A stretch of DNA of 64,000 nt from Nitratifractor salsuginis DSM 16511 (GCF_000186245.1 NC_014935.1:1178001-1242000), one strand, 5' to 3'. Positions 7,488 through 15,644 are shown, numbered from the stretch's first letter. Translations and numbers: made by a program. Notes: generated by a model from the letters alone, not told the origin.

Positions 7488-9009
7488 CGTCTGTTTCTCC
7501 TTTCAGTGTTGGGATGAGTGTTCTAAGCTTGAGCGCTTTCAACTTCTCTTTGAAAAGCTCGTCGAGTACGTCCATATACCGCTTGGCACGTTCCGCATCT
7601 TGAAGCTCGGCGGCAAGCTTGACGTTCTGGAGGGCGGCGCCCTCTGCCGCAGCGATGTTATTGAGTAGCAATTCGTTGTTTACCGCCCCTACTCCGGCGT
7701 TGATCGTGACGTAGAATCTCAGGTCTTTTGTCCGGTCAAGGCCGTAAAAAATGGGGCTCTCTCCATACTTGTAGATCAGCCGGACCATCCGCCGGATCGC
7801 GGGCTCGAAAAAGCTTTCGTTGAGCGCTCGAACGATGTCCGCGATCACGGCGTTGCCCTCTTCGGTCAGGATGGAGACGCCTGTGGCCGTCTGATTGAGG
7901 TTGTGCGGGTCGTTGAGGCCCTGGTTGTATTTGGTGATCCCGCTCACCTCCTGCATCTCACTATCTAGGCGGTCGATGCCGAAGATACTGGGGTCGATAC
8001 GCGGAGCCTGTAGCTCCTTGACCTCATTGAGACTTGAGACGCTGATCTTCGTGCGATTGCTCAAGAGGTCTTTCTCGTTCAGCCCGGAGGTCTTCGTCGC
8101 CAAAAATCGCTTACTAAGACTCTCGGCTATCGCGTCGATCTGCTGGTTGCGGGTGACGGTGTATTCCTCCTGGAGGGGAATCATCGGCTCGATGAAACTT
8201 CCACCGTAGGCTTCCACCGCGTTGCTCTCATCCAGGCGGACAAACTGAGGCTCGACGCTCCCGATGATGAAGGGAAGGCCGTCTTTCAGTGGCTCGTCAA
8301 GCCGCACGAACGCATCGCCCGGGAGAACGGTGGAGACATACCACTTCCCACTCTGATAGCGGTAAACGTCCCGGACTTCGATGCGGCTTGCATCCCCAAG
8401 GTCGGCACTTGAGAGGTAACTGGTACCGTCTTCGCTGTCGCCGATATAGTTTTTCCACTTGAACTTCCTCCCAAACTGCTGTCGCAGGTTGCCGATGGTC
8501 GTTGTGACCCGGTGGACACAATACTGGATGTCAAACACATTGGAGGCATTGGGGTCGAGATACATATTCTTCAGTTTCACGCGCTCGATACGGAGCTGCC
8601 CGTCGGCCCAGTAGATTTTCATAATCGGCGTGCCGTAGATCAATGCGTCCAATACTGAGGGTTTGAAGCGGGTGTAGAGATTGATCCGCTTTGTCGTCCA
8701 TTCATCCAAGGCTCTTTGGAGCTTCTGCACATCCTTGATGCTTTCCGGGGTCGGCACTTGCGGCGTCAACTTGGCAAACTCCTCGTTCTCGAAGTATGTT
8801 TTCATCACGGAGATTGCCACCTTGCGGACCTTGGCCTTGATGATCTTCGGAGTGATATGGCTTTTGCGACGCCTTCGCAGGGACTTCACCGTTTCCTCCG
8901 GCAGGAGGTTGAGGTATCCCGCTTCAAGGATTGAAAAGTCGTCCCGGTACAGGTCGAAACCTTTCTTTGCCTCGTCGATCATGCTGAGTATCAGCTCTTT
9001 TTTTGTCAT
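7324..9009 (-). CDS. Phage portal protein
   Basis: A 561-residue protein placed two genes after the terminase large subunit. It forms the dodecameric DNA entry ring in this role. Sequence features fitting large podovirus-type portals are the helical N-terminus with a basic stretch (SLRRRRKSHITP), a wing/clip region ending near YGGSFIEPMIPLQEEYTVTR, and a long helix around DSEMQEVSGITKYNQGLN followed by a Gln/Thr-rich segment. The last 50 residues are Gly/Pro/Asp-rich and read through 164 bp of the next gene in another frame. I chose ATG at 9009 because AGAGGAG precedes it and the ATGA overlap with the upstream stop indicates coupling; the frame is open further upstream. Confidence 0.82.
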   Translation of the reverse strand: MTKKELILSMIDEAKKGFDLYRDDFSILEAGYLNLLPEETVKSLRRRRKSHITPKIIKAKVRKVAISVMKTYFENEEFAKLTPQVPTPESIKDVQKLQRALDEWTTKRINLYTRFKPSVLDALIYGTPIMKIYWADGQLRIERVKLKNMYLDPNASNVFDIQYCVHRVTTTIGNLRQQFGRKFKWKNYIGDSEDGTSYLSSADLGDASRIEVRDVYRYQSGKWYVSTVLPGDAFVRLDEPLKDGLPFIIGSVEPQFVRLDESNAVEAYGGSFIEPMIPLQEEYTVTRNQQIDAIAESLSKRFLATKTSGLNEKDLLSNRTKISVSSLNEVKELQAPRIDPSIFGIDRLDSEMQEVSGITKYNQGLNDPHNLNQTATGVSILTEEGNAVIADIVRALNESFFEPAIRRMVRLIYKYGESPIFYGLDRTKDLRFYVTINAGVGAVNNELLLNNIAAAEGAALQNVKLAAELQDAERAKRYMDVLDELFKEKLKALKLRTLIPTLKGETDDERRDTGDGTDGGTGGAGASIPQGGAEVPDGAAQLGGVPGVPGEADGEVQPALP

Positions 9010-9473
9010 TCTTGCTCCTCTCTTATTTTTTTGACGATCCGCTGGACGCGCCGTTCCCCGAAGCCTGTCGCGGCGACAATCTGCCGCGTGGTCCATCCGG
9101 CGCGGGCCATATCCTCGATCAGCAGATACTCGACAAATTGGCGGGACACATATACCTCACATGCCCACTCCCGGCTTGCTTTTAGCGCCGATAGGGGGTT
9201 GCCAAATAGTTTTAGTGTTCTCTGGAACGCCTTTGGGGTTGGGCTGTTCTTTCTTAGACGCACAGCACGGGGCCGCATATCCAAAGCGGCGGCGATTTGC
9301 GTATCGGTTAGCCCGGCTTCCGCCATTGTCTTTATGAGATGTGTTATCGCCCATCGCCGGAAAATACTTATACGCATATCACCGTGACGCAGCACGGCTT
9401 TATAAAGCGCCAGCAGATTTCCCCGGCAAAGCTCGCGCACCTGGTGTCTTGAAATATCCAGGCTCGTTACCAC
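9006..9473 (-). CDS. Protein with two HTH-like segments, between terminase and portal
   Basis: 155 residues starting at GTG 9473 behind GGGAGG, overlapping the terminase stop. Two helix-turn-helix-like stretches are visible: MAEAGLTDTQIAAALDMRP near residue 50 and MARAGWTTRQIVAATGFGER near residue 122. Both have the hydrophobic spacing of DNA-binding HTHs and resemble each other (M-A-x-A-G-x-T-x-x-Q-I), hinting at internal duplication. It is basic overall. A second packaging-site binding protein or a late regulator are both possible. Not a recognised family. Confidence 0.65.
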   Translation of the reverse strand: MVTSLDISRHQVRELCRGNLLALYKAVLRHGDMRISIFRRWAITHLIKTMAEAGLTDTQIAAALDMRPRAVRLRKNSPTPKAFQRTLKLFGNPLSALKASREWACEVYVSRQFVEYLLIEDMARAGWTTRQIVAATGFGERRVQRIVKKIREEQE

Positions 9474-10855
9474 GCCGCACCTCCCAGCCCATAGGTTCCA
9501 CTCACATCCTCCATATCGGCTTCCGGGATGTCGTCGTTCTCCTCCTCGACATAGATCATCCGTTCACACGTCAGGGCGCAGGCGTCCGCTTTGTCCGGGG
9601 AGCGGCCCAGCTCTTTTTTGATCTCTTTCTTCTCTACTAGCTGGATCTTTCCGGTGGATGAGATTTGGTACTTCTGGGCCATAAGCTCTCCGACTAGCTC
9701 GTCGTCGTCGGGGATTTTCCCATCCTCCAGCAGGTCTTTGAGGTTGTAGTACCACTCTGCGCGCTTGTTGTGATATTTCTCGGAGTTAGAAGCGCTATTC
9801 GATCCTTTGACCCCAATCACAATGTCCAGGCCCTTCTCGAAGCAGACTGCCGGCAGAGAGGAGCCGATACCTATGGCATCCACGAAGATCACAGCGGGTT
9901 TACGCTTGGCCTGGTTGTATTCGTAGATCAGCCATCCGGCAAGATCGGGTAGGGTCAAGCCGCTTCTGGCGGTGATCTCGTGGAAGTGCTTGCCCTTTCG
10001 CTTCGCCAGGACCGATTTGTCGTCCCCAAAGTCGGCAACGTCCAAGCCCCATACTTCTGCCCCGCTGTCGTCCACGATCTCGCGCGTCGTCGCGTCGTCC
10101 ACCTCTTGCAGCGAAAAGACGGCGTTTGAGGATTGCCGGGGAAACTCCCCCTTGATACGGACGCGGTAAACGTCGCTATCCTCGCCGTATTGCCGCTTTT
10201 TCTCTTCAATCCACTCTTTTGATACGTTCTCGCTCTCTTCGGCGTTGAACTGGAAGCACTCCCATTGCCAGCGGTTCTTATGATGGCTGTCATAGAAGTA
10301 GCCCTCTGTCCGCGTCGGGTTGGCCGCCATAATGACAAGCGTGCTCTCCCCGGTCATTGCGCCCTCTGCCACCTCGAAGATCACCTGGGGGATACCGGAG
10401 GCTTCGTCGATGATAAACGCCAGATTGGTAGCGTGGAATCCCTGGAGTGCTTCGGGCTGATCTTTCCGGGCGGTACGCGGCACGGCGAAGTTTCCGTTGG
10501 CGAAGTCGATCTTTTCCGTCTTGACCTCGACTTCGTTCTGGTATTGCACGGGCATCTTTTCGCGCCATTTCCTGATCTCCGGCATCAGCAGGTCGTAAAG
10601 CTGGTGTCCGGTCGGTGCGGTCATAGGGATTTTCGCATCTTCCCTCCCCAGCCCCCACCATAGGACGATCCAGGCAAGTAGTGTCGTTTTCCCAGTCCCG
10701 TGACCTGAGCGTATGGAGATTTTCTTTTTGCCCTGGTCTATGGCCCTGATCGCCTTCATCTGCTGCTTTGTGGGTTTCGCTTTGAGTATGACGCGCACAA
10801 AGAACTCAAGGCTCTTGGCCCCGGCTTTGACGATCAGGATGTCCTCTTTGGTCAC
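9467..10855 (-). CDS. Terminase large subunit
   Basis: The packaging motor ATPase/nuclease. The N-terminal ATPase domain has Walker A SGHGTGKTT (near residue 50), Walker B LAFIIDEAS and coupling motif MAANPT. The C-terminal RNase H-like nuclease shows the acidic residues in GLDVADFGDDKS, VIFVDAIGIG and SPDKADA. Length of about 462 residues is normal. I prefer GTG at 10855: GGAGG lies 8 nt upstream and GTGA overlaps the previous stop. ATG at 10870 in the same frame would add five residues but has no ribosome-binding site in front. It follows the small subunit and a small HTH-like gene. Confidence 0.93.
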   Translation of the reverse strand: MTKEDILIVKAGAKSLEFFVRVILKAKPTKQQMKAIRAIDQGKKKISIRSGHGTGKTTLLAWIVLWWGLGREDAKIPMTAPTGHQLYDLLMPEIRKWREKMPVQYQNEVEVKTEKIDFANGNFAVPRTARKDQPEALQGFHATNLAFIIDEASGIPQVIFEVAEGAMTGESTLVIMAANPTRTEGYFYDSHHKNRWQWECFQFNAEESENVSKEWIEEKKRQYGEDSDVYRVRIKGEFPRQSSNAVFSLQEVDDATTREIVDDSGAEVWGLDVADFGDDKSVLAKRKGKHFHEITARSGLTLPDLAGWLIYEYNQAKRKPAVIFVDAIGIGSSLPAVCFEKGLDIVIGVKGSNSASNSEKYHNKRAEWYYNLKDLLEDGKIPDDDELVGELMAQKYQISSTGKIQLVEKKEIKKELGRSPDKADACALTCERMIYVEEENDDIPEADMEDVSGTYGLGGAAW

Positions 10856-11073
10856 GCCGATTTCCTCCATCCGTAGTATTCGTCGAAGCCGTCCACATAT
10901 TCCCTGAAGGCCATACAGAGGCGATAGCAGCTCTTATTCGATAGCTCGTGCTTCGCGACGGGGGGAATGGCAAGGCCGGCCTTGCGCGCCATTTTGGAGT
11001 AGCTGATCCCGCACTCGTGGCGCAGGTACTCCAAAAAGAGATAAGTCCTGGCCTGGAGCTCACTTGGATTCAT
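10852..11073 (-). CDS. Small HTH-like phage protein between terminase subunits
   Basis: 73 residues from ATG 11073, which is preceded by AGGAGG six bases upstream. The middle (ISYSKMARKAGLAIPPVAKHE) resembles a helix-turn-helix. Its start overlaps the small terminase stop by 14 nt and its stop overlaps the large subunit start, so all three are probably translated as a coupled set. A DNA-binding packaging accessory is possible; no family recognised. Confidence 0.6.
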   Translation of the reverse strand: MNPSELQARTYLFLEYLRHECGISYSKMARKAGLAIPPVAKHELSNKSCYRLCMAFREYVDGFDEYYGWRKSA

Positions 11074-11656
11074 CGCCACCCTCCTCTACCTCGGCTTCGA
11101 TGGCGTCGTCAGGCGCTCCCAGCATCTGCTTGATGAAGCCGTCCACTTCCTCGTCGGGGATCTCGGCGTTTCTGAGCTGATCGGTGATCGAAACATTGAC
11201 GTTCATATCGACCTTCTTGTTCAGCTTGCCCGCGAATTTGAGCGTCGTTTCAACCGCTTTGAGCTTGTCGGCCAGCGTGACCTGCACCACGGCCCCTGTC
11301 TCCGGGTCATACTTGATGCTCTTGATCGCATCGGCATAGGCGGGGTCAATGTCCTCTCTTATCTGCCCCGTTTGCAAGTCCAGGATGTCGGCGATATTCG
11401 TATTCTGGATGTTCACCAGCTTCTTCATCGCGGAATACGCGGCGTTTTCCATATCCGCTATCCCGTTATCGACGATCTCCTTCAGCTTCTTTTGCGCCAG
11501 GGGCTTCGCCATAATCTCGTCGTGGCGCTTCCTGGGGGTATATGGGCCGAACACTTCCCTCAACGCCTTACGCTCGTCCATAAGCTCCGCGAAGCGATGC
11601 AGGTACCGGATTTCCATTTTCGTCAGGTAGTTTTTGGCGGGGGGAGTTTTAGGCAT
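11060..11656 (-). CDS. Terminase small subunit
   Basis: 198 residues. The N-terminus (YLTKMEIRYLHRFAELMDERKALREVFG) reads as the HTH used to recognise the packaging site. The middle NIADILDLQTG followed by AIKSIKYDPETGAVVQVTLADKLKAVETTLKFAGKL matches the oligomerisation pattern of terminase-2-type small subunits, quoted here only in outline by its NIAD, IKSI and LADKLKA landmarks. The acidic C-terminus is typical. GGAGG precedes ATG 11656, and it overlaps the methyltransferase stop by 8 nt. It lies directly before the large subunit. Confidence 0.8.
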   Translation of the reverse strand: MPKTPPAKNYLTKMEIRYLHRFAELMDERKALREVFGPYTPRKRHDEIMAKPLAQKKLKEIVDNGIADMENAAYSAMKKLVNIQNTNIADILDLQTGQIREDIDPAYADAIKSIKYDPETGAVVQVTLADKLKAVETTLKFAGKLNKKVDMNVNVSITDQLRNAEIPDEEVDGFIKQMLGAPDDAIEAEVEEGGDESK

Positions 11657-12833
11657 AGGCCACCTCCTCTGACTTTATGCCCGTTGCAATAGCGATTGAG
11701 CGAAACAGTGCCTCGATCACCGGGACACTCATAGAGTTTCCAGCCTGCTTGTAGCGCTGCGTATCGCTTACTCCAGCGTCTTTGGCGGAATCGTGTGCCC
11801 AATCCGGGAAGCCTTGCAGTCGCCAGCACTCTTTCGGGGTGATCTTTCTGATATGTCCATTCTTATGAATCCTCGGACGGTTTCTGATGTCCGAATACAT
11901 GGAATTGGCTTTGATCGTTGGGGCAATAGTGTCCAAAACAGAACCTATTTTCGAGTTTGCCCAGCGCTCAATCATCGGCTCACCCGGTTCCACTATGTGG
12001 TTGTTATGCTCGAAATATGAGCTGTCCAATGTCGGGCATACCCCATCGAGGGCCTTCAGTCCTCCGGCGTTCTTCCCTCTGGGTCTTTGCAGCAGGACGG
12101 CATAGGGCAGTCCCTTGTGCATATTGGCGGGTACGGCACTGCCGATTTTTTTAGCCGTGTCGTAATGCAGCCCCTTATCCCAATTCGTCCGCCCGTCGCC
12201 GGTATCACGATTCATATACTCAAGAGCCTTGTCGGTCAGGTAGTATTTTTCATCCACCTTATTTTCAAGCACGTCTGAAAGGATGAGCTTCAGGGGGACT
12301 TTTTTCGGAAACCGGAACCGCTCCCCGGCGGTTTTGCTTTTGAAGCCGACAAGGAAATACCGTTCCCGGTTTTGAGGGAGGCCGTAATGTTTGGTATTCA
12401 GCACGGCGGAATGAACTGTGTATCCCAGTAAGCGGAAGGCCCGCTCAAACTCTTCGCGCGTCTGTCCCTTGTCGATACTCCTGAAGCCCTTGACGTTCTC
12501 GAATAGGAATACTTTGGGCCGTGCTTCGTCCACCACCCGGTAGAACTGATAGATCAGCGCTCCACGCGGATCATTGACGCCCTTGCGGATACCTGCCACA
12601 GAAAAGCTCTGGCAGGGGGAGCCGCCCACCAGCAGGTCGATATGACCTTGATAGAAGATCGCCGGGACATTATGCACATCGTGATAAAGAGGCTCTTCAC
12701 CGTAGATCGCGGCATAACTCTTTCGCGCGAACTTGTCGATTTCGCAGGAGAAGACGATCTCGTGACTTGGGAATATGTGACGTGCCGCCATTTCAGGAGC
12801 ACCGATACCGGAGAATAGTGTGGCTATCTTCAT
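11649..12833 (-). CDS. Phage DNA (cytosine-5)-methyltransferase
   Basis: 394 residues with the full motif order of C5 methyltransferases: motif I LFSGIGAPE, motif IV GGSPCQSFSVAG with catalytic Cys74, motif VI FENVKG, motif VIII QNRERYFLVGF, then a target-recognition region (about 190-310), motif IX RKITPKECWRLQGFP and motif X YKQAGNSMSVPVIEAL. It transfers a methyl group from S-adenosylmethionine to cytosine C5. No restriction enzyme gene is beside it, so it is probably an orphan anti-restriction or epigenetic enzyme. It is first in the leftward packaging operon, downstream of the 823-bp hub. Confidence 0.93.
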   Translation of the reverse strand: MKIATLFSGIGAPEMAARHIFPSHEIVFSCEIDKFARKSYAAIYGEEPLYHDVHNVPAIFYQGHIDLLVGGSPCQSFSVAGIRKGVNDPRGALIYQFYRVVDEARPKVFLFENVKGFRSIDKGQTREEFERAFRLLGYTVHSAVLNTKHYGLPQNRERYFLVGFKSKTAGERFRFPKKVPLKLILSDVLENKVDEKYYLTDKALEYMNRDTGDGRTNWDKGLHYDTAKKIGSAVPANMHKGLPYAVLLQRPRGKNAGGLKALDGVCPTLDSSYFEHNNHIVEPGEPMIERWANSKIGSVLDTIAPTIKANSMYSDIRNRPRIHKNGHIRKITPKECWRLQGFPDWAHDSAKDAGVSDTQRYKQAGNSMSVPVIEALFRSIAIATGIKSEEVAYA

Positions 12834-13616
12834 AGTGCGAACCTTTTTGCGGAGTTGATTGAAAAGCCAACTTGCTTAGAGCTTGAAAATTGGTGCGGGG
12901 TCGGTGTGGGGTGATATATATGACAAACGGCCACGCGCGGGGGGTGGGGGTGGGTTTTGCTTTGGAGTGCCTGGATCGTTGCCCTCTCTGCCGCCCTCGA
13001 TCCCCTCTTTTTCGGTGTCTCGGATAGGGCATCCGATGCAAAGCCCCGTAAAATGGGCACTCTTGCGCTAGTGTCGGCTAAACTGTCAGCTAATCCGGCC
13101 CTTTTTTGTGCCTCGATGGGCTCCAGGTGATCCGGTCTCGCGTGTGTGCGTGAGGCGTTGCATTTTCTCAGACCGGCCCCGCTCCTCCTCCCGCTCTCCC
13201 CACTTAACGCCAAACTCCTAACAACTGGCTCCACTCTTAACACTCCTTCCTTACCCGGTTGACTCAATAATCACCGGGCTACACTTTCCACGTTTAACAA
13301 CCTATTACACCGGTAACCAAGAGGGGAAAAGCAGAAACGCGGGGAACGATCCTAAACAACAGGAACGCATACTAACCCCCCTGATCCCCCCATATCTGAA
13401 AACCATTTTATCATAGTTGACCTATGAATTACAATTAAGCCGCCAAAAATAAGCCAAAACAGCCGCAGAAGGCCACCAGGAGCCAAGTTATAGCGCATTT
13501 CAACACCCTAATAAATCCCCATTTTATGGCTACTCTTAAACGAATTACGGGAAATTGACTGAAAACTCATCTGCTTTTATTTTTAATTAAGCTATATCGT
13601 GTCATACTTCGCTCAG
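12834..13616. other. Non-coding hub between leftward late genes and rightward small genes
   Basis: No convincing gene. A 145-codon leftward frame (12830-13267) is Arg/Pro/Ser-rich, lacks a ribosome-binding site and runs into the methyltransferase, so I reject it. The segment holds C-rich tracts near 12940, a near-direct repeat GTCGGCTAAACT/GTCAGCTAATCC at 13072-13097, several AAC-rich stretches (13200-13310) and an AT-rich end. On the leftward strand CATATATATCA (about 12915) could be a -10 for the late operon. Position beside the terminase genes also makes it a candidate packaging or replication site. Confidence 0.45.
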
Positions 13617-13632
13617 TTGATTAACAGGTCAA
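13617..13632. promoter_or_regulatory. Phage operator site, TTG-N10-CAA type
   Basis: TTGATTAACAGGTCAA fits the 16-bp pattern TTGWYYRWYARRYCAA defined by the two sites between cro- and cI-like genes. It lies just downstream of a CATACTTCG -10-like box (13603-13611) and 25 bp before the ribosome-binding region of the first small rightward gene, where a bound repressor would block transcription. Confidence 0.6.
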
Positions 13633-13656
13633 CTAATAAACTTTGGAGGCGTAAAG

Positions 13657-14169
13657 ATGGCAACACGAAGTATCATCACAATAGACGGCACGAGGATTTA
13701 TAGCCACTATGACGGATACCCGGAGGGAATGGCTTATAAGCTGCTGGAGGCTGTGAAGCTATTGCACCCGGAGCCACTGCGGTCCGCGCGACTGCTAAAC
13801 GCATTCATCGCGGCAAATTACACGAACTGCGACCTCGACGACGTGACCGGTGGCGAAGAATACAGATACACAATCAACACCCAGGAATTAACGATCATCG
13901 CGCAAGAGATCGAGATCGGGACCGACAACAAAGAGCTAATCTACAACGGGAAAATCTCCGACTTTATAAACCGAGAGATAGGGAAAGTCGTGATCCAGGA
14001 GATCGAAGGCAATCTTTACACCCGCCAGCAGGCCCGCGAGAAATACCTATACCACCTAGAGGATTCCGACCGTGAGCTTTGGACGGATGAAATGCGGGAA
14101 AAGTCCCTACAAAAGGCGCACACGTTCAAAACCGCACTCAGTCTTTACGAAAAGGAGGCGAGAAAATGA
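13657..14169 (+). CDS. Hypothetical phage protein, first of small-gene chain, 170 aa
   Basis: The N-terminus (MATRSIITIDGTRIYSHYDGYPEG) belongs to a pattern seen in many phage early proteins: a short strand pair followed by Y-x-H-x-D-G-Y-P-E. The rest is helical and charged. Biochemical function is not known to me. ATG has a strong GGAGGCGTAAAG leader. The gene follows a putative repressor-controlled promoter and its stop overlaps the next start (ATGA), so it heads a translationally coupled chain. Confidence 0.75.
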   Translation: MATRSIITIDGTRIYSHYDGYPEGMAYKLLEAVKLLHPEPLRSARLLNAFIAANYTNCDLDDVTGGEEYRYTINTQELTIIAQEIEIGTDNKELIYNGKISDFINREIGKVVIQEIEGNLYTRQQAREKYLYHLEDSDRELWTDEMREKSLQKAHTFKTALSLYEKEARK

Positions 14170-14270
14170 CCGCTGCACAACTCAAAACGGCCATAGCCGC
14201 CGGATGCAGGACAGCCGCACAGTTGGCCCGATTTTGGGCCAGGATCAGGAGAAACAAGGGGATCAGATGA
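14166..14270 (+). CDS. Tiny basic protein, 34 aa
   Basis: ATG overlaps the stop of the preceding gene (ATGA) and its own stop overlaps the next start. An AAGGAGG site lies just upstream in the previous gene. The peptide is short, Ala/Arg-rich and helical (LARFWARIRRNKGIR at its end). It is not recognised; support comes from the coupled start, ribosome-binding site and chain context. Confidence 0.5.
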   Translation: MTAAQLKTAIAAGCRTAAQLARFWARIRRNKGIR

Positions 14271-14380
14271 AAGCCGAAGTACTCCAAGCCGCTAAAGACG
14301 CGGCAGCCTGGGCGATCCGCTGGGCGCTGAGACTTTGGCACATCATCGCCGCCGCCGTGATCCTGCAAATGCTTTCATAG
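14267..14380 (+). CDS. Small hydrophobic/amphipathic protein, 37 aa
   Basis: ATG 14267 overlaps the previous stop; AAGGGGATC is the nearby ribosome-binding region. The peptide is helical with an amphipathic first half (KDAAAWAIRWALRLWH) and a hydrophobic end (IIAAAVILQML), consistent with one membrane-associated helix. A holin-like or exclusion role is conceivable, but no family evidence exists. Confidence 0.5.
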   Translation: MKAEVLQAAKDAAAWAIRWALRLWHIIAAAVILQMLS

Positions 14381-14388
14381 GCGAGCAG

Positions 14389-14658
14389 ATGCAGGAGATC
14401 ATCATAAGGGGGAGCCGCTACCGGATCAGGCAAGAGGAGCCCCCGGCAGGCTGGGAGCCGACCGCCCGCTATCTCCTGGAGAGTGTGAGTGCGATCCAGG
14501 AGAAAAAGCGCGGGAAGATCGAGGAGCGCGAGCAGGTGCGCCGCTTTCTTCGAGCAACCAGCCGGGAAGCGTGTATCCGGTATATAGCTCAAATCGAAAA
14601 AATGCCGCTCTTTTCGGTGAGAGCGGCTATAATTAACAAATCAAGCAAGGAGGCATAA
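14389..14658 (+). CDS. Hypothetical small phage protein, 89 aa
   Basis: Starts MQEIIIRGSRYRIRQEEPPAGW and continues as charged helices (IQEKKRGKIEEREQVRRFL). It lies 8 bp after the preceding tiny gene. The end overlaps a hairpin and a TATAAT box that probably drive the next gene. The frame remains open upstream of this ATG, but upstream codons overlap the tiny gene and no ribosome-binding site supports them. Confidence 0.6.
   Translation: MQEIIIRGSRYRIRQEEPPAGWEPTARYLLESVSAIQEKKRGKIEEREQVRRFLRATSREACIRYIAQIEKMPLFSVRAAIINKSSKEA
14604..14633 (+). promoter_or_regulatory. Internal promoter with adjoining hairpin
   Basis: GCCGCTC and GAGCGGC (14604-14627) form a perfect 7-bp stem immediately followed by TATAAT (14628-14633), 27 bp before ATG 14660. 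The -10 is consensus; no -35 is evident. The inverted repeat could be an operator. Confidence 0.5.
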
Positions 14659-14659
14659 A

Positions 14660-14923
14660 ATGGAAGCAATCAAAATTAGCAGAATAAAGGCCCTGGAAGG
14701 CGATTTAATCTTCCAGGATAAGGCAGTAAAGGAAGTCGATCTTGGTGATAACCCCAGCGGGCTAATCACGAAAAATGGCGATGTTCTGACATATGACAAT
14801 ATGGAAGTATTGGTAGGGATGGACCAAAGAGTATCTCTCTATGATGTAGAGGGGATAGAGTTTGAAGAACATACTATCCATGATCTCCTTGAATATTGGA
14901 ACACCTACGCTGAGGAGGTATGA
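14660..14923 (+). CDS. Hypothetical small phage protein, 87 aa
   Basis: An acidic 87-residue protein (MEAIKISRIKALEGDLIFQ), strand-rich, no membrane segment. It has the phage's standard leader AAGGAGGCATAAA before the ATG and a consensus -10 upstream. Its stop overlaps the next start (ATGA). No family recognised. Confidence 0.65.
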   Translation: MEAIKISRIKALEGDLIFQDKAVKEVDLGDNPSGLITKNGDVLTYDNMEVLVGMDQRVSLYDVEGIEFEEHTIHDLLEYWNTYAEEV

Positions 14924-15072
14924 AGCGCCCCTACCCGCTCAACCGCTACCCGTTCGCTCTCCTGCGGGATATGTGGGACGGATTGCGTTGGGTATTTGGC
15001 AAAATTATGGAGCTAACCCAAGACAGGTTAAGCAAGAATACGCAGCAAACTAAGGAGAAGATAGGTAAATAG
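14920..15072 (+). CDS. Small basic protein, 50 aa
   Basis: ATG at 14920 behind GAGGAGG overlaps the stop of the previous gene. The 50-residue product is basic with an amphipathic middle (LLRDMWDGLRWVFGKIMEL) and a Lys/Gln-rich end. It closes the rightward small-gene chain and converges on the membrane-protein gene. Function unknown. Confidence 0.55.
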   Translation: MKRPYPLNRYPFALLRDMWDGLRWVFGKIMELTQDRLSKNTQQTKEKIGK

Positions 15073-15075
15073 AAA

Positions 15076-15366
15076 TCACCATTCATCAACCGGCTGCCTT
15101 CTAAACAACACAACCAAAAGCAAGTAGATAGCCAGTATAGCATTAAGTACGATTGACATTACACTATACTCCGTCAAGTGCCCAACGGTAAAATATTCAA
15201 GCAGCGGATAAGCGATAAACGCCAAAACGATGTTTTGCGACAAGGCGGAAAGAACAAGCGCAGCGACGGCGGCAGCGATCACATTATGCCAGATATAGGT
15301 ATAGGTTCCTACCGCATAAACAATAAAGAGGGCCGCATTTATAATAAATGCCACAATCATAGCCAT
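15076..15366 (-). CDS. Small integral membrane protein, 96 aa
   Basis: Three hydrophobic segments are visible (about residues 3-24, 28-57 and 68-88), ending in a basic tail RRQPVDEW. GAAAGGAT lies before ATG 15366. It is divergent from the HTH regulator gene (51-bp gap) and convergent with the small-gene chain, so it may be expressed in the lysogen. Superinfection exclusion or a holin-like role are both possible; nothing in the sequence decides. Confidence 0.6.
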   Translation of the reverse strand: MAMIVAFIINAALFIVYAVGTYTYIWHNVIAAAVAALVLSALSQNIVLAFIAYPLLEYFTVGHLTEYSVMSIVLNAILAIYLLLVVLFRRQPVDEW

Positions 15367-15417
15367 AAGAAATCCTTTCTTTTAAGGCTATCAAATGTTT
15401 ACTGAAGGAGCAACAAA

Positions 15418-15624
15418 ATGAACGATTACAACCTGAAAGAAGAGATCAAAAGTCTCGGAATGACTCAGAAAGAGTTTGCCGCGAATATCGGGGTAGCAGA
15501 GAACACCGTAAGCCAATGGGTAAGAGGTGTTATTGATACCCCCCGATGGGTTCCGCGTATGATTGAACTCCTCCACAAGGAGAAAAAATATGAACAGGCA
15601 AAAAAAGCCTTCTGCAATAAATAG
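15418..15624 (+). CDS. XRE-family HTH regulator, 68 aa
   Basis: A small Cro-type DNA-binding protein: MTQKEFAANIGVAENTVSQWVRG is a classical helix-turn-helix with the T-Q-x-E-x-A and T-V-S-Q-W positions. Almost the whole protein is this domain. GAAGGAG precedes the ATG. A 25-bp perfect palindrome overlaps its stop codon just before the antirepressor promoter, a likely binding site for it. It may form a secondary immunity switch with the antirepressor gene. Confidence 0.8.
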   Translation: MNDYNLKEEIKSLGMTQKEFAANIGVAENTVSQWVRGVIDTPRWVPRMIELLHKEKKYEQAKKAFCNK

Positions 15625-15641
15625 CTAATTTAGCTATTTAT
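15617..15641. promoter_or_regulatory. 25-bp perfect palindrome, putative operator
   Basis: ATAAATAGCTAA and TTAGCTATTTAT surround a single central T, giving 12-bp perfect arms. It covers the end of the HTH gene and sits directly upstream of the TTGACA of the antirepressor promoter. It could also act as a weak terminator, but there is no U-run and few GC pairs. Confidence 0.6.
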
Positions 15642-15644
15642 ATC

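Noticed and set aside
12830-13267. 145-codon leftward frame upstream of the methyltransferase
   Set aside because: Arg/Pro/Ser-rich, no ribosome-binding site, runs through homopolymer tracts and overlaps the methyltransferase start; looks like chance coding in GC-rich non-coding DNA.
13411-13428. TTGACC...ACAA sequence as another operator
   Set aside because: The half-sites are two bases too far apart (TTG-N12-CAA) and it lies away from a promoter-like box.
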